Shown: positions 1 through 11,720 of the stretch, one piece after another | How the letters are laid out: every line of letters starts with the position of its first letter | Position numbering within the stretch: the stretch's first letter is position 1 | Assembly: GCA_022575985.1 (NCBI GenBank) | Contig: JAKSXM010000007.1 | Coordinates: 9,736,501-9,800,500 of the forward strand | Length of the DNA stretch: 64,000 nt | Direction of reading: 5' to 3' | Source of the DNA: Anagrus nilaparvatae | Taxonomy: Eukaryota; Arthropoda; Insecta; Hymenoptera; Mymaridae | Notes under the pieces: generated by a model | What the model saw: only the letters and a program-made list of their open reading frames with translations | What the model was told of the DNA's origin: nothing | Database searches by the model: none | Program-made: the position numbers and the translations under genes

Positions 1-37
1 GGAAATTTTATGCCAAGTTTTACGCCCGGGATGGCGA

Positions 38-215
38 AATAGTATATTACGACCCATGATCAGAAAAATAATGGCTCAAACTGCGATTTGGGGCATTCTT
101 TTTTTTTGATCAAGGGTCGTATACGATTTTTCTGCGTCAGTGGCGAGAAAGTACGATTTGCTTGGCCTCGCAATGGCCAGGAAATCGCACTTATAGTGGC
201 CACTGTCCAGAAAAA
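38..215. repeat. Dispersed repeat, copy 1
   Basis: This stretch shares an ordered series of motifs with 49345-49550, which lies in an intron of another odorant receptor. Both start with a variant of ATAGTATATTACGAYCC, then a run like GATTTGGGNCATTCTTTTT, a GGGTCGTATA-like motif and a GGCRAGAAAGTAC motif. No open frame is seen. Here it would lie in the intron just upstream of the first odorant-receptor exon of the window. Class unknown. Confidence 0.55.
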
Positions 216-243
216 TAAATTTTAATTATTTAACTTTAAATAG

Positions 244-1230
244 AATGGTTTCTGCAATAGAAGATTCGTTTACTTTTCAAATATTTTTTCAATGGTCCTG
301 TTTAGTTTTTTCAACTTGTAGTTTAGGAGTAGCTCTGTTATTTGTGAGTATAAATTATTGGAATTTTACAAGTATAAAATTTATTATTTATTATTCTAAT
401 GTTTAAAAATATTTTTTTAGACACTTCATACCAAGCAATTAGACATAGTACAAATGTTAACTTTTATCGCAACATTAAGTTGTTTTTTAATGTTTTCACT
501 GGTCAACTGTATTGTTAGTGAAAATCTTTATAAAAACGTAAGTATCTAAGTATTGTTTGTAATGTAGTTAATGTATTGGGATGTTGTGGCCCCATTTACA
601 CAAGTGCGAAGTAAGACTGAGTTGAATTAGTTGGGCCAAAATTTAGTGAAGAGCTGGGTGAATTAAGTAGGTGATCAAGAAAGACGCATAAACGTTATAG
701 ACTAATTTTAAAATTTTTTAATTTTTTAATTTTTTTTTTTTTAGTTTATCGAACTTTATACCTTAGACTTATACCTACACGAGAATTTCTCCCCACCAAC
801 AACTAGTAGCTACCAATAGTCCCAGACCAACTTGGTCCCTAAAATTCAGCACTTGTGTAAATGTAGCCTAGGCAGAAGTTATTATACCCGAATTTTCTCG
901 CAAATTTCACAGTTACTTGAATTTTAAATGATATGATTTTGTTGAAAAATAGATTTATTATGTCTGATAATGAACTAATAAATTTAAATTTAAATTTAGT
1001 ATCCAATGATTATTTTTTAAACAGCACCTTCTTTGAATGAAAATTAATTGACTAAAATATAATATTCTTTCTAGAGTAATAACATTTTTTTTGATATTTA
1101 TGATTCTGAATGGTATTCAAAACCTTGTAAAATTAAAAAATGTTTAATACCAATAATAATTATGTCTCAAAAATCACGCCACCTTAAGGCAGGTTTACTA
1201 ATCGAATTATCCTTGAAATCATTTTGTATG
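244..1230 (+). CDS. Odorant receptor (7tm_6), C-terminal exons only
   Basis: This is the C-terminal part of an insect odorant receptor, a seven-transmembrane subunit of an odorant-gated channel in sensory dendrites. Exons read at 244-343, 421-537 and 1075-1230, with AG acceptors and GTGAGT, GTAAGT, GTAAGT donors. Exon 1 begins with one base of a split codon, so the gene starts before the window. Visible motifs are AIEDSFTFQIFFQW, followed by two hydrophobic helices, and WYSKPCKIKKCLIPIIIMSQ followed by LKAGLLIELS, the usual region before the last helix. The last full exon is 156 nt, the same length and phase (0) as the equivalent exon of the three downstream receptors. The region before it is split by an extra intron they lack, so this is another subfamily. 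The short final exon could not be identified; candidate sequence lies near 2570-2640, beyond a foldback element. It may be complete or lack its end. Confidence 0.8.
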
Positions 1231-1500
1231 GTAAGTATAAATGACTATGTAATTATAGAATAACATAATTATGGTTATGGCTATGGTTTTTGTGAGAGAT
1301 GTAAGGCTTTTGCTTTTATCTCTTGTTTGTTATGCTTGTTGTATGATTTTTTTTTTAAATAACATTATGCGCATATCACAGTCCTAGAGTAATGATAGAA
1401 AATAATTTCAGAATTTAATCTATTCATAAAAAAAACTAAAAATATTTTCAAGATTTATATTATAAAGCAATGGGTGATATAAACAAAAATAACAATAATT

Positions 1501-1509
1501 ACACAGCTG

Positions 1510-1541
<32 letters not shown>

Positions 1542-2399
1542 CTGATCCTGTAAATAGACCTACCTACTGGTAAGTTTTTCGATGTCCTAAAACCGAATCT
1601 GAAGTCAGAATTAAGCCTTCACCCTCAGATTTTGCCCCAGCTACCCCCAGCCACCCTCTAAACCGCCCCAAAAAGCAAATATTTTACTATGTCCAAAAGT
1701 TAAAAATAATAGTACCTTATTTACGTATTTTGATGTTCTAAAAACGTATTTCAAGTCAGAATTTACCTATCACCCTTAGTTTTTGTCCCAGCTACCCTAG
1801 TTACCCTTTAAAACCCACCAGAGAAAGGTTAAGTAACGAAACATACGTAATCATATATGCTCGTAGGTGCTTACTGTTTCCAACAAAAGTTCTTAGCACC
1901 ATCCTGATATCGCTTTAATATTCTAAAGCAATTAATTAACCTTCCTCTGGTGGATTTTAGAGGGTAACTAGGCTAGCTGGGACAAAAACTATGGATGATG
2001 GATGAATTCTGACTTAAAATTCGTTATTAGAACATCAAAGAACGTAACTAAGATACTTTAATTTATAACTTTTGCACAACTTAAAATATTCACCCTCTGG
2101 GGCGGTTTAGAGGGTGACTGGGGCTATCTGGGGCAAAATCTGATGGTGTAGGCTAAATTCTGACTTCAGATTCGGTTTTAGGACATCAAAATACGTAACT
2201 AAAGTACTTTTATTTTTAACTTTTGGACATAGTAAAATATTTGCTTTTTGGGCGGTTTGGAGGGTGGCTGGTGGTAGCTAGGGCAAAATCTGAGGGTGTA
2301 GGCTAAATTCTGACTTCAGATTCGGTTTTAGGACATCTAGAAACTTACCTGTAGGTAGGTCTAGTTACAGGATTAGAACATTTTTTTTTGTGCAGCTGC
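1501..2399. mobile_element. Foldback/MITE element with long inverted arms
   Basis: The two ends are inverted copies. CACAGCTG plus a long A-run, then GATCCTGTAAATAGACCTAC and GGTAAGTTT at 1501-1580, matches the complement of 2330-2399. The arms continue through CCGAATCTGAAGTCAGAATT and a CACCCTCAGATTTTGCCCCAGC-like stretch. Internal partial copies at 1740-1830 and 1930-2180 repeat the theme. There are no coding frames. A paralogous copy of the flanks at 30411 lacks this element, supporting insertion here or deletion there. Superfamily unknown. Confidence 0.7.
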
Positions 2400-3013
2400 G
2401 TTATTTAAAAATATTTTGTCCGAGTTGGGCGGCGAACCTGTAACTTTCAGATCGACAAGCTGGCGGGCTACCATAACTGAGATATCAAAGCTCTAATAAA
2501 ATAATTATATTGGCTTAAAAAAAACAACCTAAAATTATACAACCGTGTGTTTCTATTTTGCATGAACAGTATCTAATTCTTTAATTATTAGTATTTTCCT
2601 ACTATTTTAGTAAATTCAAAATCTTTTGAACGACATAGTAAGTTTATAATTATAGTCACTTTAATTTAACCAAAGTCTTTTTCGAAAGAATTTTTGGTTC
2701 CATAAAAAAAAGATGTAATTTTACACACGCTTTAGCATAATAAGGTCCAAAAAAGCTCCAAGTTAAGATGGCACGGACAAACGAAAATTACATCTTTTTG
2801 GCTTCTTTTAATTTATTTTGAGATACTTATTTTATAAAGTTGATAACGAATAATATATAAATCGCGAACGTGTCAATAATTGTTGAAATCTGTAGTGAAT
2901 TCAACTTTAATATTTGTATATCTCAACCACAACATTATACTGAATGAGAAATCGATAAGGAAAGATGTTAATCCATATATAAAATATTTTCAAAACTTTT
3001 TAAAAACTTACTT
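2400..3013. other. Receptor 3' flank or last intron, shared with the copy at 30411-32057
   Basis: No convincing exon is seen. From about 2518 to 2865 the sequence is shared with the duplicated block at 30411-32057, apart from insertions in that copy. TTAA at 2661-2664 and CAAA near 2784 are the unoccupied counterparts of two insertion sites there. Confidence 0.5.
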
Positions 3014-3015
3014 TA

Positions 3016-5104
3016 CACGGTAGAGCTGCTTTGGTTGAATATTCAACCAATTGGTTGAATTTCGCAGTTTTTGGTTGAATTTTCAACCAATTGGTTGAAT
3101 ATTAAACCAAACACTGCGATTTTCAACCAAAAACTGCGAAATTCAACCAAATCTGGTTTAATTTTCAACCAAAAGCTAAAATACAAAATAAAAACGATGT
3201 TTTTATAGTACAGGGTATAAGAAATGATCAGGGCATCCATTAAAAGTGAATATGAATTTTATTATATTATTGTAATTAGTAATTTTTTATGTACTACTTC
3301 TTTTGGCTTTGAAACTGAGGAATTACTAATTAAAAAGGTTATCATACGATATAGAATAACAAAATGGCGGCTACCTAGAGAAAGTTAAAATGAAATAAAA
3401 AGCCTTTAATTTTCGAGCAAAAGTAGCTGTAAAATTTTTTTTTAAACATAAAAATACTAAAACTCGACGACATCCCGAAATTAGTGCATTCATTAAGTTG
3501 CTTAGTAAGTTTAAAGTAAATTGGTGCAGATTTTATCGCGCAATCGTGTGCATTACTTTTCAAAAACGTTGTTTCGAGTAAAATGGCTTTAAAGTTTTCG
3601 ATGAATTTTTTCGGTACTTTTAGTTATTAAATTATTTATTTTAATGCAAGAGATCTGATCAACACAAAATTATTCGACACATCAATGATTCTACACAAAA
3701 AAGTTTTTCGGAATCGTTCTACATCAAAAATCGTTGTGCTAAAAAGATCAACACAAATTTTTTTTAGTCAAAGTATTCAACACTTATTGCTTTCGTATGC
3801 TAGCATAAATAAATGCCACTTAAAAAGCGTATTGAATATTTCGATTAGAAAAAATTTGTGTTGATCTTTTCGGTACAACGATTTTCGGTGTAGAACGATT
3901 CCGCAAAACTTTCTTGTATAGAATTATTGATTTGTCGAATAATTTTGTGATGATCAGATCCCTTGCCTATTTTAACATAGAACATGTTCATTAGATAGGG
4001 TATTTGGAAAGTTTGGCTAGGCAGGGGGTGGGGTGTGAAATAGACCTAGAATATTTTTGATTTAGGAACTTAGAATAATTTGAAGTGGAAGCCTGATCAG
4101 GCTCTGATAAGAACAAGAACTTAGAGGATTACTTTATGTTTATGGACTTACGATAATTTATATTTCAGGATTTATTGTAATTTCGGTTTTTGGATTTATT
4201 ACTGTTATGAGTGACATGAACATGTTCCATGCTCGTTGGTTGTGTAGTTACACAAACCGGTTATAAATTTTTTTATTCGTTAGAGAAATTTATAACAGAA
4301 AACTCTAGATCAAAAAAAATAAAATCGGTCACGTAGTTTTAGAGAAATCTTAATTAGAAGGTGTAAAAACATAGTTTTATAAAAATATTTTATAAGAATA
4401 CAAATTTTTTTTTGTATTTTTAAGTATAGACTTATAAGTTATCAGTTATTTTTTAGCCATAAAGTTATCTTTTTGGTTTTCATACTGAACCTGTAGCTGA
4501 TTTTACCCCTGCTGCTTGTCTGATTTGGCATTTTTTACCATTTTGGCACGGCTAAATTTGGCGTCATAAACAATCGCGAATATTAGCAAAATTTGCTCAT
4601 AATTTCTATCAATGACCAGTTCCGACATAATTTATAACTATATTTAACAAGAAGGATTTGAAAATAAATTTTTTTTACATACTCTTGAGACATATATAAA
4701 GTAATTAATAAAAAAAAATATTTTGATTATTAAAAAAAAAATTAGGTAAAACGACAGGAAGTTAAAGCATACAATATTAAGTTTAAAAAAATTTATCCAT
4801 ACTATGTACAGAGCCAATAGAAGTAGTACATAAAAAATTACTAATTACAATAATATAATAAAATTCATATTCACTTTTAATGGATGCCCTGATCATTTCT
4901 TATACCCTGTACTATAAAAACATCGTTTTTATTTTGTATTTTAGCTTTTGGTTGAAAATTAAACCAGATTTGGTTGAATATCGCAGTTTTTGGTTGAAAA
5001 TCGCAGTGTTTGGTTGAATATTCAACCAATTGGTTGAATTTCGCAGTTTTTGGTTGAATTTTCAACCAATTGGTTGAATATTAAACCAAAGCAGCTCTAC
5101 CGTG
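3016..5104. mobile_element. TA-flanked TIR element with about 300-bp arms
   Basis: The element starts CACGGTAGAGCTGCTTTGGT after TA at 3014-3015 and ends in the complement just before TA at 5105-5106. The arms (about 3016-3320 and 4805-5104) are nearly identical. Their outer 170 bases are an array of alternating inverted motifs (GGTTGAAT, ATTCAACC and AACTGCGA). The TA duplication fits Tc1/mariner-like insertion. No transposase is seen, so it is non-autonomous. Other repeats are nested inside. Confidence 0.75.
3648..3966. repeat. Nested inverted-repeat MITE
   Basis: AGATCTGATCAACACAAAAT at about 3650 is mirrored by the complement ending near 3964. The arms continue through matching ATCGTTCTACA and AAAAGATCAACACAAATTTT segments. 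The loop is about 60 bases. It lies inside the larger TA-flanked element. No coding potential. Confidence 0.65.
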
Positions 5105-5699
5105 TAGGCATTGCAGTATTCGGTGCAGTAAAAAAATAATAAAGTAGGGTGATTGAACCAGTTAGTGACCAAAGTTCAAAAAGAGCAAATTTAAGTGTAA
5201 ATAAATAAACATTTTTAATGAATAGTTTCTATTTTTTTTTTATTTTTGAAAATTTGGTAGTAGATTAACTAGAAAAACGCTATTATATTGTAAAAAATTA
5301 AGTTATATTTTATTTTAATTTAAATTAAAACAAAATATTCTCATTTCACCAATTAGTGACCACAGACCCCAATCAATGACCAATGAATCACCAATTAGTG
5401 ATCACTATTTTATTTATAAAGATTGAAATAAAAAACTTCATATTTTTTTAAAAATTTGTCAAAACATGAAATTAAATTAAATTGAAAAGTAAGTTTTAAT
5501 TATTAGAAGTCTAATTTAAAAAAAAAACTAATAAAAAAAAGTAACTTATAACCTAGAGATATTGTTAAAAAAAACTTATACTAAGCTATATTTTTCACTT
5601 TATTATAAGAAACTAAGAACCAAAAAGTCTAATTCTTTTCACTTCATTATGTGAGTTAGATTTATGTTGCTTTTGATACAAATCCTTATTTTCTTACTT

Positions 5700-6450
5700 T
5701 AAAAGTTAAATTTAAAAGTCCAAGTTTTGCAAAGAAACAGTCAACTTTATTAATTGTCCTTTTTTTTGCACTGGCATAATTTTTTATTGTTTTATGAGAA
5801 TTTTGGAACTTACAGAAGACATATTATATATGAACTGTTACAAATTATCCATCAAAGTACCTTATGTTTGACAAGTTAACTTGTTCTTCATTTCAGGTTC
5901 TTCGCTTATTGCTTTATAGTAAACATTGATCATTGGGGTTCATCCGTAGTACACATTCACTACTAGCTTACTATTTTTAACTGTTTTTGATAATTGAAAT
6001 TTTGGTACAACAATTTTGAGCCCTTGTAATTCATCGAGTACTGGAATGCCATGTTTAACCATTTTGAGTTATACGGATAGTAGTGTATTAAGTTTTAATG
6101 ATTTAAGCTGATCTAAATTTCATCGAATACTATTATATCATTAACTTTAGTTAAATCCAATAATACTAGTTTAAGCGTTTCTCGAAGGCATTTTCTATAC
6201 AAGATACTAAAAAAGGTAAAATTTTTTTTGGTTTCTTAATTTTTAAATTACAAAAAGATTCATACAATTACTAATTTTTTTTTTTAATTTTATCTTTCTT
6301 AAATCTTCAAGTAACCAGTTTTATTTTACAAAATATTCTGAATGTATGACTTAAAAATTAAATTATTCAAATCGCAAAATTATTGACTATGTCCTATTAA
6401 ACATTATTCATCGACCCAGTGATTAAATTGTTAAGTAAGTTTCTATTGCA
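5700..6450 (-). other. Coding-like relic downstream of Toll, unrecognised
   Basis: Read on the minus strand, about 6200-5860 has long stop-poor stretches with protein-like composition, for example LKLVLLDLTKVNDIIVFDEI, then a frame opening MVKHGIPVLDELQGLKIVVP and, after one stop, INVYYKAISEEPEMK. It is interrupted by stops and by an AT-rich stretch. It could be the remains of the transposase expected inside the TIR pair, but I recognise no DDE or helix-turn-helix motif. Confidence 0.3.
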
Positions 6451-6455
6451 CGTTT

Positions 6456-9400
6456 TTACATTATGGTTTCATCTTGCATTCCCGATTCATATGAATCAAG
6501 AATTGAATTTGTTGGCAAAGCTTTAAAAAATTTTCTCCAAAAATATTCATCACCCCATTCAATGTGAGTGTTCAAATACAAATAGCTTTTTATTTCAGAG
6601 TCCAAGTTATGAAAATTTTTTATTTCGCCGTATAAAATTATAATTACACGATTTTTTCTCTCTCTTAGCATTTGATTATAAGCAACTCTAAATTCCATCA
6701 TCCCCCAAATACTTTTCATAAAATTTTCAGACAAAACAATCACTGTACATTTTGATTGCGTTATTGATTTTATGATATTTTTGTGAATCCATTCGCCTGG
6801 CTCCCAATCCCGAGTGTGAATGCATATTTTGTAATTTCTTGGGTCATTTTCAATATTCGGTAATAATTCTTCCGTTACAAAATCTTCATCTTTATGACAA
6901 AAACTTATAAAAATATCATATTTTTTTTCACTCATCATTAATTCATAATTGTGTTCCTTGATCAATCTTTTATTTAAATTATGTTTAACTAAAAATAATT
7001 TTATTTTAAACCAGAATAGATATAATAACGTAATTGAAATTCCAATAATAAGGCATAAAACTAATATCGAAACACTTAAAATTATAAAAAAATGATATTG
7101 AAATACGTTCTTCCAATAACTCCTTCCACAGTGATAATTTTTGAGCTCATCAACTGTCATTTTATCAGCGAAACAAGTAATATTTTTCAGTTCATCAATG
7201 TAATTTAATTCATCAAATATTAAGTCAACTATACTGCAACCACAATTTAATGGATTATTTTCGAGATTTAATTTTTTTATCCTTGTATAAAATTTTCTAA
7301 AGTTTTCATCGGTTAGTAACGTTGAAATTTTGTTATTATATAGTCTTAACTCCTAAAAAATAAATTTATTTTTAATTCATGTCTTAAAATTTATAAAATA
7401 ATAAGTGAAAAATTAATCTCACCTTAAGATTGAAGCCCAAGACAGAATCATACAAATTCATTATCAGATTATTCGACAGGTCTAACATTTCAACTTTATG
7501 GTAGTTTAATCTTTGCATGTCTGGAAAATCTCTTATCTTGTTTGATTTCAGATCTAAATAAATTTTTGTTACATTTTGAATGCTTGTCAGATCAGGTGCT
7601 TCTCGTAAGTTTCTATTTGAGCAATTTACAATTAATGAATTTTCGAAAGGCTTAGCCAAGCAATCACAACCATTGATACACTTATTGCTGTATGATAAAT
7701 TATAATTTTCATTTTGGCATTCAAAAGTTTTGTAATTTAATTCGGTAAGTTTTGTATTTATATGATACATTGGACTATGGCAAAGAAGATCATCGGTCAA
7801 AAATTTAAGATAATTTTTTGTAGAATTCAATTGAATAAATTTTAAAAAATTGTAAATTTTACAATCACAATTTATTGGATTAAAACCAATGTCAATGGCG
7901 CTGAATCCAGCATAATTATTATTTACACTTGATAATAGGGGAGTTGACATTTTTATCAAAGATATTTGATTGTATCGAAGGTTCAAAGATAGGTTTTTTG
8001 ACAAGAAAATTAATTCACTGCTCTATAAATTGGGATAAAAATTAAATTAATTATTTATGTAAAAATTTTAAAAATAAAAAATTACTATAAATAAAATTTT
8101 TTAGTTACATTTATGTAGTTAAATGAATTATAATCTAATTTAAGGAATCTGAGTTTTGTTAAATAAGTCCAATCCCTAAAAATTTTGCTTAAATTGTTGT
8201 AAGATAAATCTAAAGTTGATAAATTTTTGGAGTACTTGAATGGTGAATTAAAATTTGACGCACTTTTTTCGTTAAAATTTGAAAGTTTGTTTTTAGCAAA
8301 TCCAGCATAAACTAAGGAGTTTAAATCTTTGAACGCTTCGTCACTGATGTAGTCGATTTCATTACCTGATAAATTTAGTGTTTTTAAATTGTGCAGTCCA
8401 TTTAGCATGCCACTAGAATAAAATTTTTTGATAAATATCATATTTTTACAATTAGTTATTAAAAAATAAATATTTATTGAAGATTCTAGGGGCCCTAAAA
8501 CTCTTTGAATCTGTTATTTTAGGGTCCCTAGAAATCAATATATCAAAAGTATTCCATTTGAGTCCATTTGAGACTCCCTCTAAGACGTCAATATTTGACC
8601 TCAACTCCCCCCCCCTTCTGAGAGGGACTTTTTCAGATTCCCCAATAGGTAATTAGGTTATTACAATTATTTACCTATAAACATGTTCCATGTTAATAGT
8701 ATATTGCAAATGAAAAAAGCTTGTGATTAAAAAGGTTTGTGAAGAACTTACTCTGTTACTGATTGGAATAAATTTTCTGATAAATCTAGTTCTTTAATAT
8801 TATTATTGAGATTGAAAATTCCACTTGGTAAAGTAGTCAAGTTGTTTCTTGATATTGATACAATCTTCAAATTTGTTAGATTTTTAAAAATATTTACTGG
8901 TATTTCGCTTAAATAGTTTTTTGAAAGTAAAATTCTTCCTATTTTTTGGTTGTATTGAAAAATATTTTCTGGTAATGAAATAATTTTATTTTGGCTCAAG
9001 TTTAATTCTTGCAAATTTTTAATATTTTGGAACAATTCAGATGGAATTATTTGAAATTTGTTTTTTGACAGATCCAATATTTTCAGATTCTCCAAACTCA
9101 TAAATACGCCGATTTTTAAGAAAGTTAAATTATTATTTGACAAATTTAATTCTTGTAGACTTTGAAGTCCTTCGAATATTTTTGAATCAATATTTTCCAA
9201 AGTATTGTTGGAAATATTCAAATTTATTAATTTCTTAGAATACTTAAAGAAACCGTGTGGTATAACTATTTTTGTGCCTTGAAGATCCAAGATTTTTAGA
9301 TCTGGTAATTCAAAATTTTTAACTTGAAGTACTTATCACTCTTTACATAATTTTATTAGCAGCAAAAAATGATATTTACCTTTCAAAAGATTTTGATTGA

Positions 9401-9713
9401 TTTTACTCAGATTGTAACCCCAAAATTCATCCAAAAATTTTAAGTATTTTACGTAAGGAGAATTTTTAAAATCATTTTTCGTCAACGATTCACCCATTTT
9501 TTTAATAATGATTCCATCAATTTCCGTAGAATTTGGCATTTTATGCAAATTCATAAATCTTCCGTTTATGCATTTGAGTTGAAATTCAAAACTTAAATTC
9601 TCACATTCACATAATCGATCACTTTGACAAATAAATTCAGATTTTGAAAAATCACTCATTAAAAGTAGAAATAAAAAAATACAAGTCAAATACAATAAAT
9701 TGAGAAAGAACAT
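6456..9713 (-). CDS. Toll receptor, complete, five exons (901 aa)
   Basis: This is a single-pass Toll family receptor; in insects these bind Spaetzle-type cytokines and signal through MyD88-type adaptors to NF-kB factors. Exons on the minus strand are 9713-9380, 9322-8752, 8412-8109, 8022-7423 and 7352-6456, all with GT/AG junctions. They sum to 2706 nt with no internal stop. Residues 1-25 are a signal peptide (MFFLNLLYLTCIFLFLLL core). LRRs of LxxLxLxxN type fill residues 110-450. A first LRRCT (NPINCDC, about 454) is followed by an LRRNT (CINGCDC, about 520), a short second LRR set and a second LRRCT (NPLNCGCS, about 640). This is the multi-cysteine-cluster layout of Drosophila Toll. The transmembrane helix is about 690-716 and the TIR domain about 746-885, with box 1 YDIFISFCHKDEDFV, box 2 RDWEPGEWI and a box 3 YFW. 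It is somewhat short for the family (usually 1000 or more). The orthologue among Toll paralogues cannot be told by eye. Confidence 0.95.
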
Positions 9714-9719
9714 TTTTAT

Positions 9720-10040
9720 AACTAAAATGACTAAAATTTTTAAAAATATATTTATCTTTTAATTACACTACATTATTAAAATAATTTTATCTCCAAGATA
9801 TAATTAGCAGTTGGAGTTTTTATCTGTATTTAAAGAATACGTAATATAATAATAATTATTATTATTATTATATTTACTTTGTTAATCAAAGTTTTTTAAA
9901 TCCTGAAGTAAAAAGTTTTTAAATTACATTGTAATATTTTGTTGAAAATATATCTATTATAACACAGAAAAAAAAATTACCGCTACTGGATTTTTTTTAG
10001 TAAATAATAAATTTATTTATTTAACAATTATACAGAATTT
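9720..10040. other. Toll upstream region
   Basis: AT-rich DNA immediately 5' of the Toll start codon (minus strand). It presumably holds promoter and 5'UTR. I see no decisive TATA, initiator or NF-kB site. An ATT-type microsatellite lies at about 9850-9872. Confidence 0.3.
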
Positions 10041-10094
10041 ATGTATACACACATACAATATATACAATTTTTATACATACACATGTACATGCTG

Positions 10095-10492
10095 TCCCAG
10101 AGTCTGATAAAACAGACTGTACGGGGAATGCTAATTACAAAGAAAGTTAAACATTATTATTTAAATGTAGATAAATTTAAACCCTTTGAACCTGAAGAAA
10201 ATTCATGCGTCCATAATATACTATTTTTATTACTATTTTTGTAGACACAAATCTTGAAAGCAACTAAAGCAAAAAGCACGAATAAAAATTATTCGTAATT
10301 TTAGAGTATGTAGAAAATTATTGAGACCTATAAAAATCGCTTCAGTCAAAAATTAAAATTTTGGCAATAATTTAAAAATTGGTTAATTTGGACTGAAAAT
10401 GAGAATTCGTTTTATTGAGAATTACCAAACGATGAGAGAATAGTGATAAAATATTGCGGTTTACGGAGATTAAAAGACGGCACTTACACAAA
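10095..10492. repeat. LINE 3'-tail fragment and hAT-foldback fragment
   Basis: 10095-10170 resembles the 3' end of the LINE at 36823-36900 (CAGAGTCNGAT, then CTGTACGGGGA and TTAAACNATTA, here on the plus strand). 10366-10492 resembles 15030-15140 inside the foldback hAT-like element (shared ACGATGAGAGAAT, then GTGATRAAA and GGRGATTAAA). Both are short degenerate fragments without open frames. Confidence 0.45.
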
Positions 10493-10629
10493 GAAAATGA
10501 GTTTTCTATATTAAGCTCATGTTTATATGCTATTTTCCACTATAAATATTTTATCAGAATACTCGTGGCATTAGAGGTAGGTTAAACCAATTAAGAAATA
10601 ACTTATATTACATTTACTGATATACTAGA

Positions 10630-11330
10630 CATAATAATTTAAACTGAGTAATGGCATAATGAAGATATTCAAGATTCTGAAATTGATCTCCTTTCTTACA
10701 ATATATTTAGATCTGACAGAAATTATAATAATTCAAAATCAACAAGAGGTGTTTTAATTCCATTAGATAACAAAAATATCAGAAATGGGTTATCTCAGCG
10801 GCATATTTTTCTCCTAATGTTAACATCAACGATTTCAATGATCTGGGTAATATTCTTGATAAATTAAAATCCAAATTTATAAATCACAAATATTTAATAA
10901 CAGGAGATTTCAATCTACCTAATATAAATTGGGCATATGATGACGCATTATATTTTATTGCATCTAAAGATTATAAAAATAACACAATTGCTTGTGCTAA
11001 TGCTATTCTTCCGCATTTAGCATTAATTGATTTAATGCAAATTTATCCTATACACAACAAAAAAGGTTATTCCCTTGATCTTACTTTTTCTTCAATAACG
11101 ACTATTCAATATCTTCAGATGATACCATTACTAAATTAGATGAAAATCATCATTGGTCTGCAACTTTCAAATATAACTCAAATACAACTTTAGATCAAGA
11201 ATATTTTCACCCTTCAAGATACAATTTTAATAGAATGATTTCAGATCTTGCAAATAATTTACTTAGTAGAGTAGATTGGTTTAACATAATTAACTTTCAA
11301 AATTATAACTTGGAAACATGTATTGAAAAT
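10630..11330 (+). pseudogene. LINE endonuclease (EEP) domain relic
   Basis: This is a decayed piece of the apurinic-endonuclease-like domain of a non-LTR retrotransposon (Jockey/CR1 style). The clearest frame, at about 10875-11100, contains LITGDFNLPNINW, the canonical GDFN metal-binding motif, followed by an alanine- and leucine-rich stretch and KKGYSLDLTFSS, equivalent to the region before the family's SDH motif. Upstream residues such as DIQDSEIDLLSYNIFRSDR fit the EIDLLSYNIFRSDR segment of such domains. Frameshifts and stops break it, and no reverse transcriptase follows. It lies on the opposite strand to Toll and upstream of it. Confidence 0.75.
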
Positions 11331-11439
11331 TAAAATTATTAAAAATGCTATAATACTCCTCCTCTGGTCACTAATTGGGTGTTGGTCACTAATTGGTTCA
11401 ATCACCCTAATAAAAAATTTAATTTATATATAAATATAA

Positions 11440-11720
11440 AATTTGGTTTTTATGGATGGATTGAGTACTTTTCGAATCTTCAACCTAAGTCACGACTGTA
11501 TCGCGCAGAGTGCTTATTTTTTTTTATTTTTTATTTTGACACTGGTTGATAATAGAATGCAATACATTTGTAGTGATTGTTCTGACAATAAATTCATTTT
11601 TAGTCTAAATAGGAAGCGATGTCGTACTTCTTACTTTCTGATGTTTAGATCATGTCTTTTTAGCGATACTTTTTATTATTGTCACAACGAGGATATACTA
11701 GTTGACAATAATACTCACAC
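11440..11720. repeat. Dispersed repeat family B, copy 1
   Basis: Shares CGCAGAGTGCTTATTTTT, TTTTGACACTGGTT, ATAATAGAAT, TCTAAATAGGAAGCGATG and ATGTCTTTTTAG in order with 32110-32330, and the first part also with 46030-46095. In the second copy the start is a hairpin. The 103-residue open frame over it has no protein-like features and is ignored. Confidence 0.7.

Larger units (their letters stand above)
5147..11406. mobile_element. TA-flanked TIR pair enclosing the Toll gene
   Basis: The left terminus reads GGGTGATTGAACCAGTTAGT after TA at 5145-5146. The right terminus is its complement with one mismatch, ending at 11406 before TA at 11407-11408. The match extends about 27 bases. Both ends also carry iterated inner motifs of the type CCAATTAGTGACCA (5346-5402 on the left, 11363-11395 on the right), as subterminal binding repeats would. 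The 6.26 kb between contains the whole Toll gene on the minus strand, a LINE endonuclease relic and other fragments. It may be one mariner/pogo-like element that captured or was invaded by host DNA, or two independent insertions in opposite orientation. No transposase is recognisable. Confidence 0.5.

Noticed and set aside
3043..5065. Open frames of 62-65 residues at both ends of the 3016-5104 element
   Set aside because: They translate the palindromic terminal array and are inverted copies of each other.
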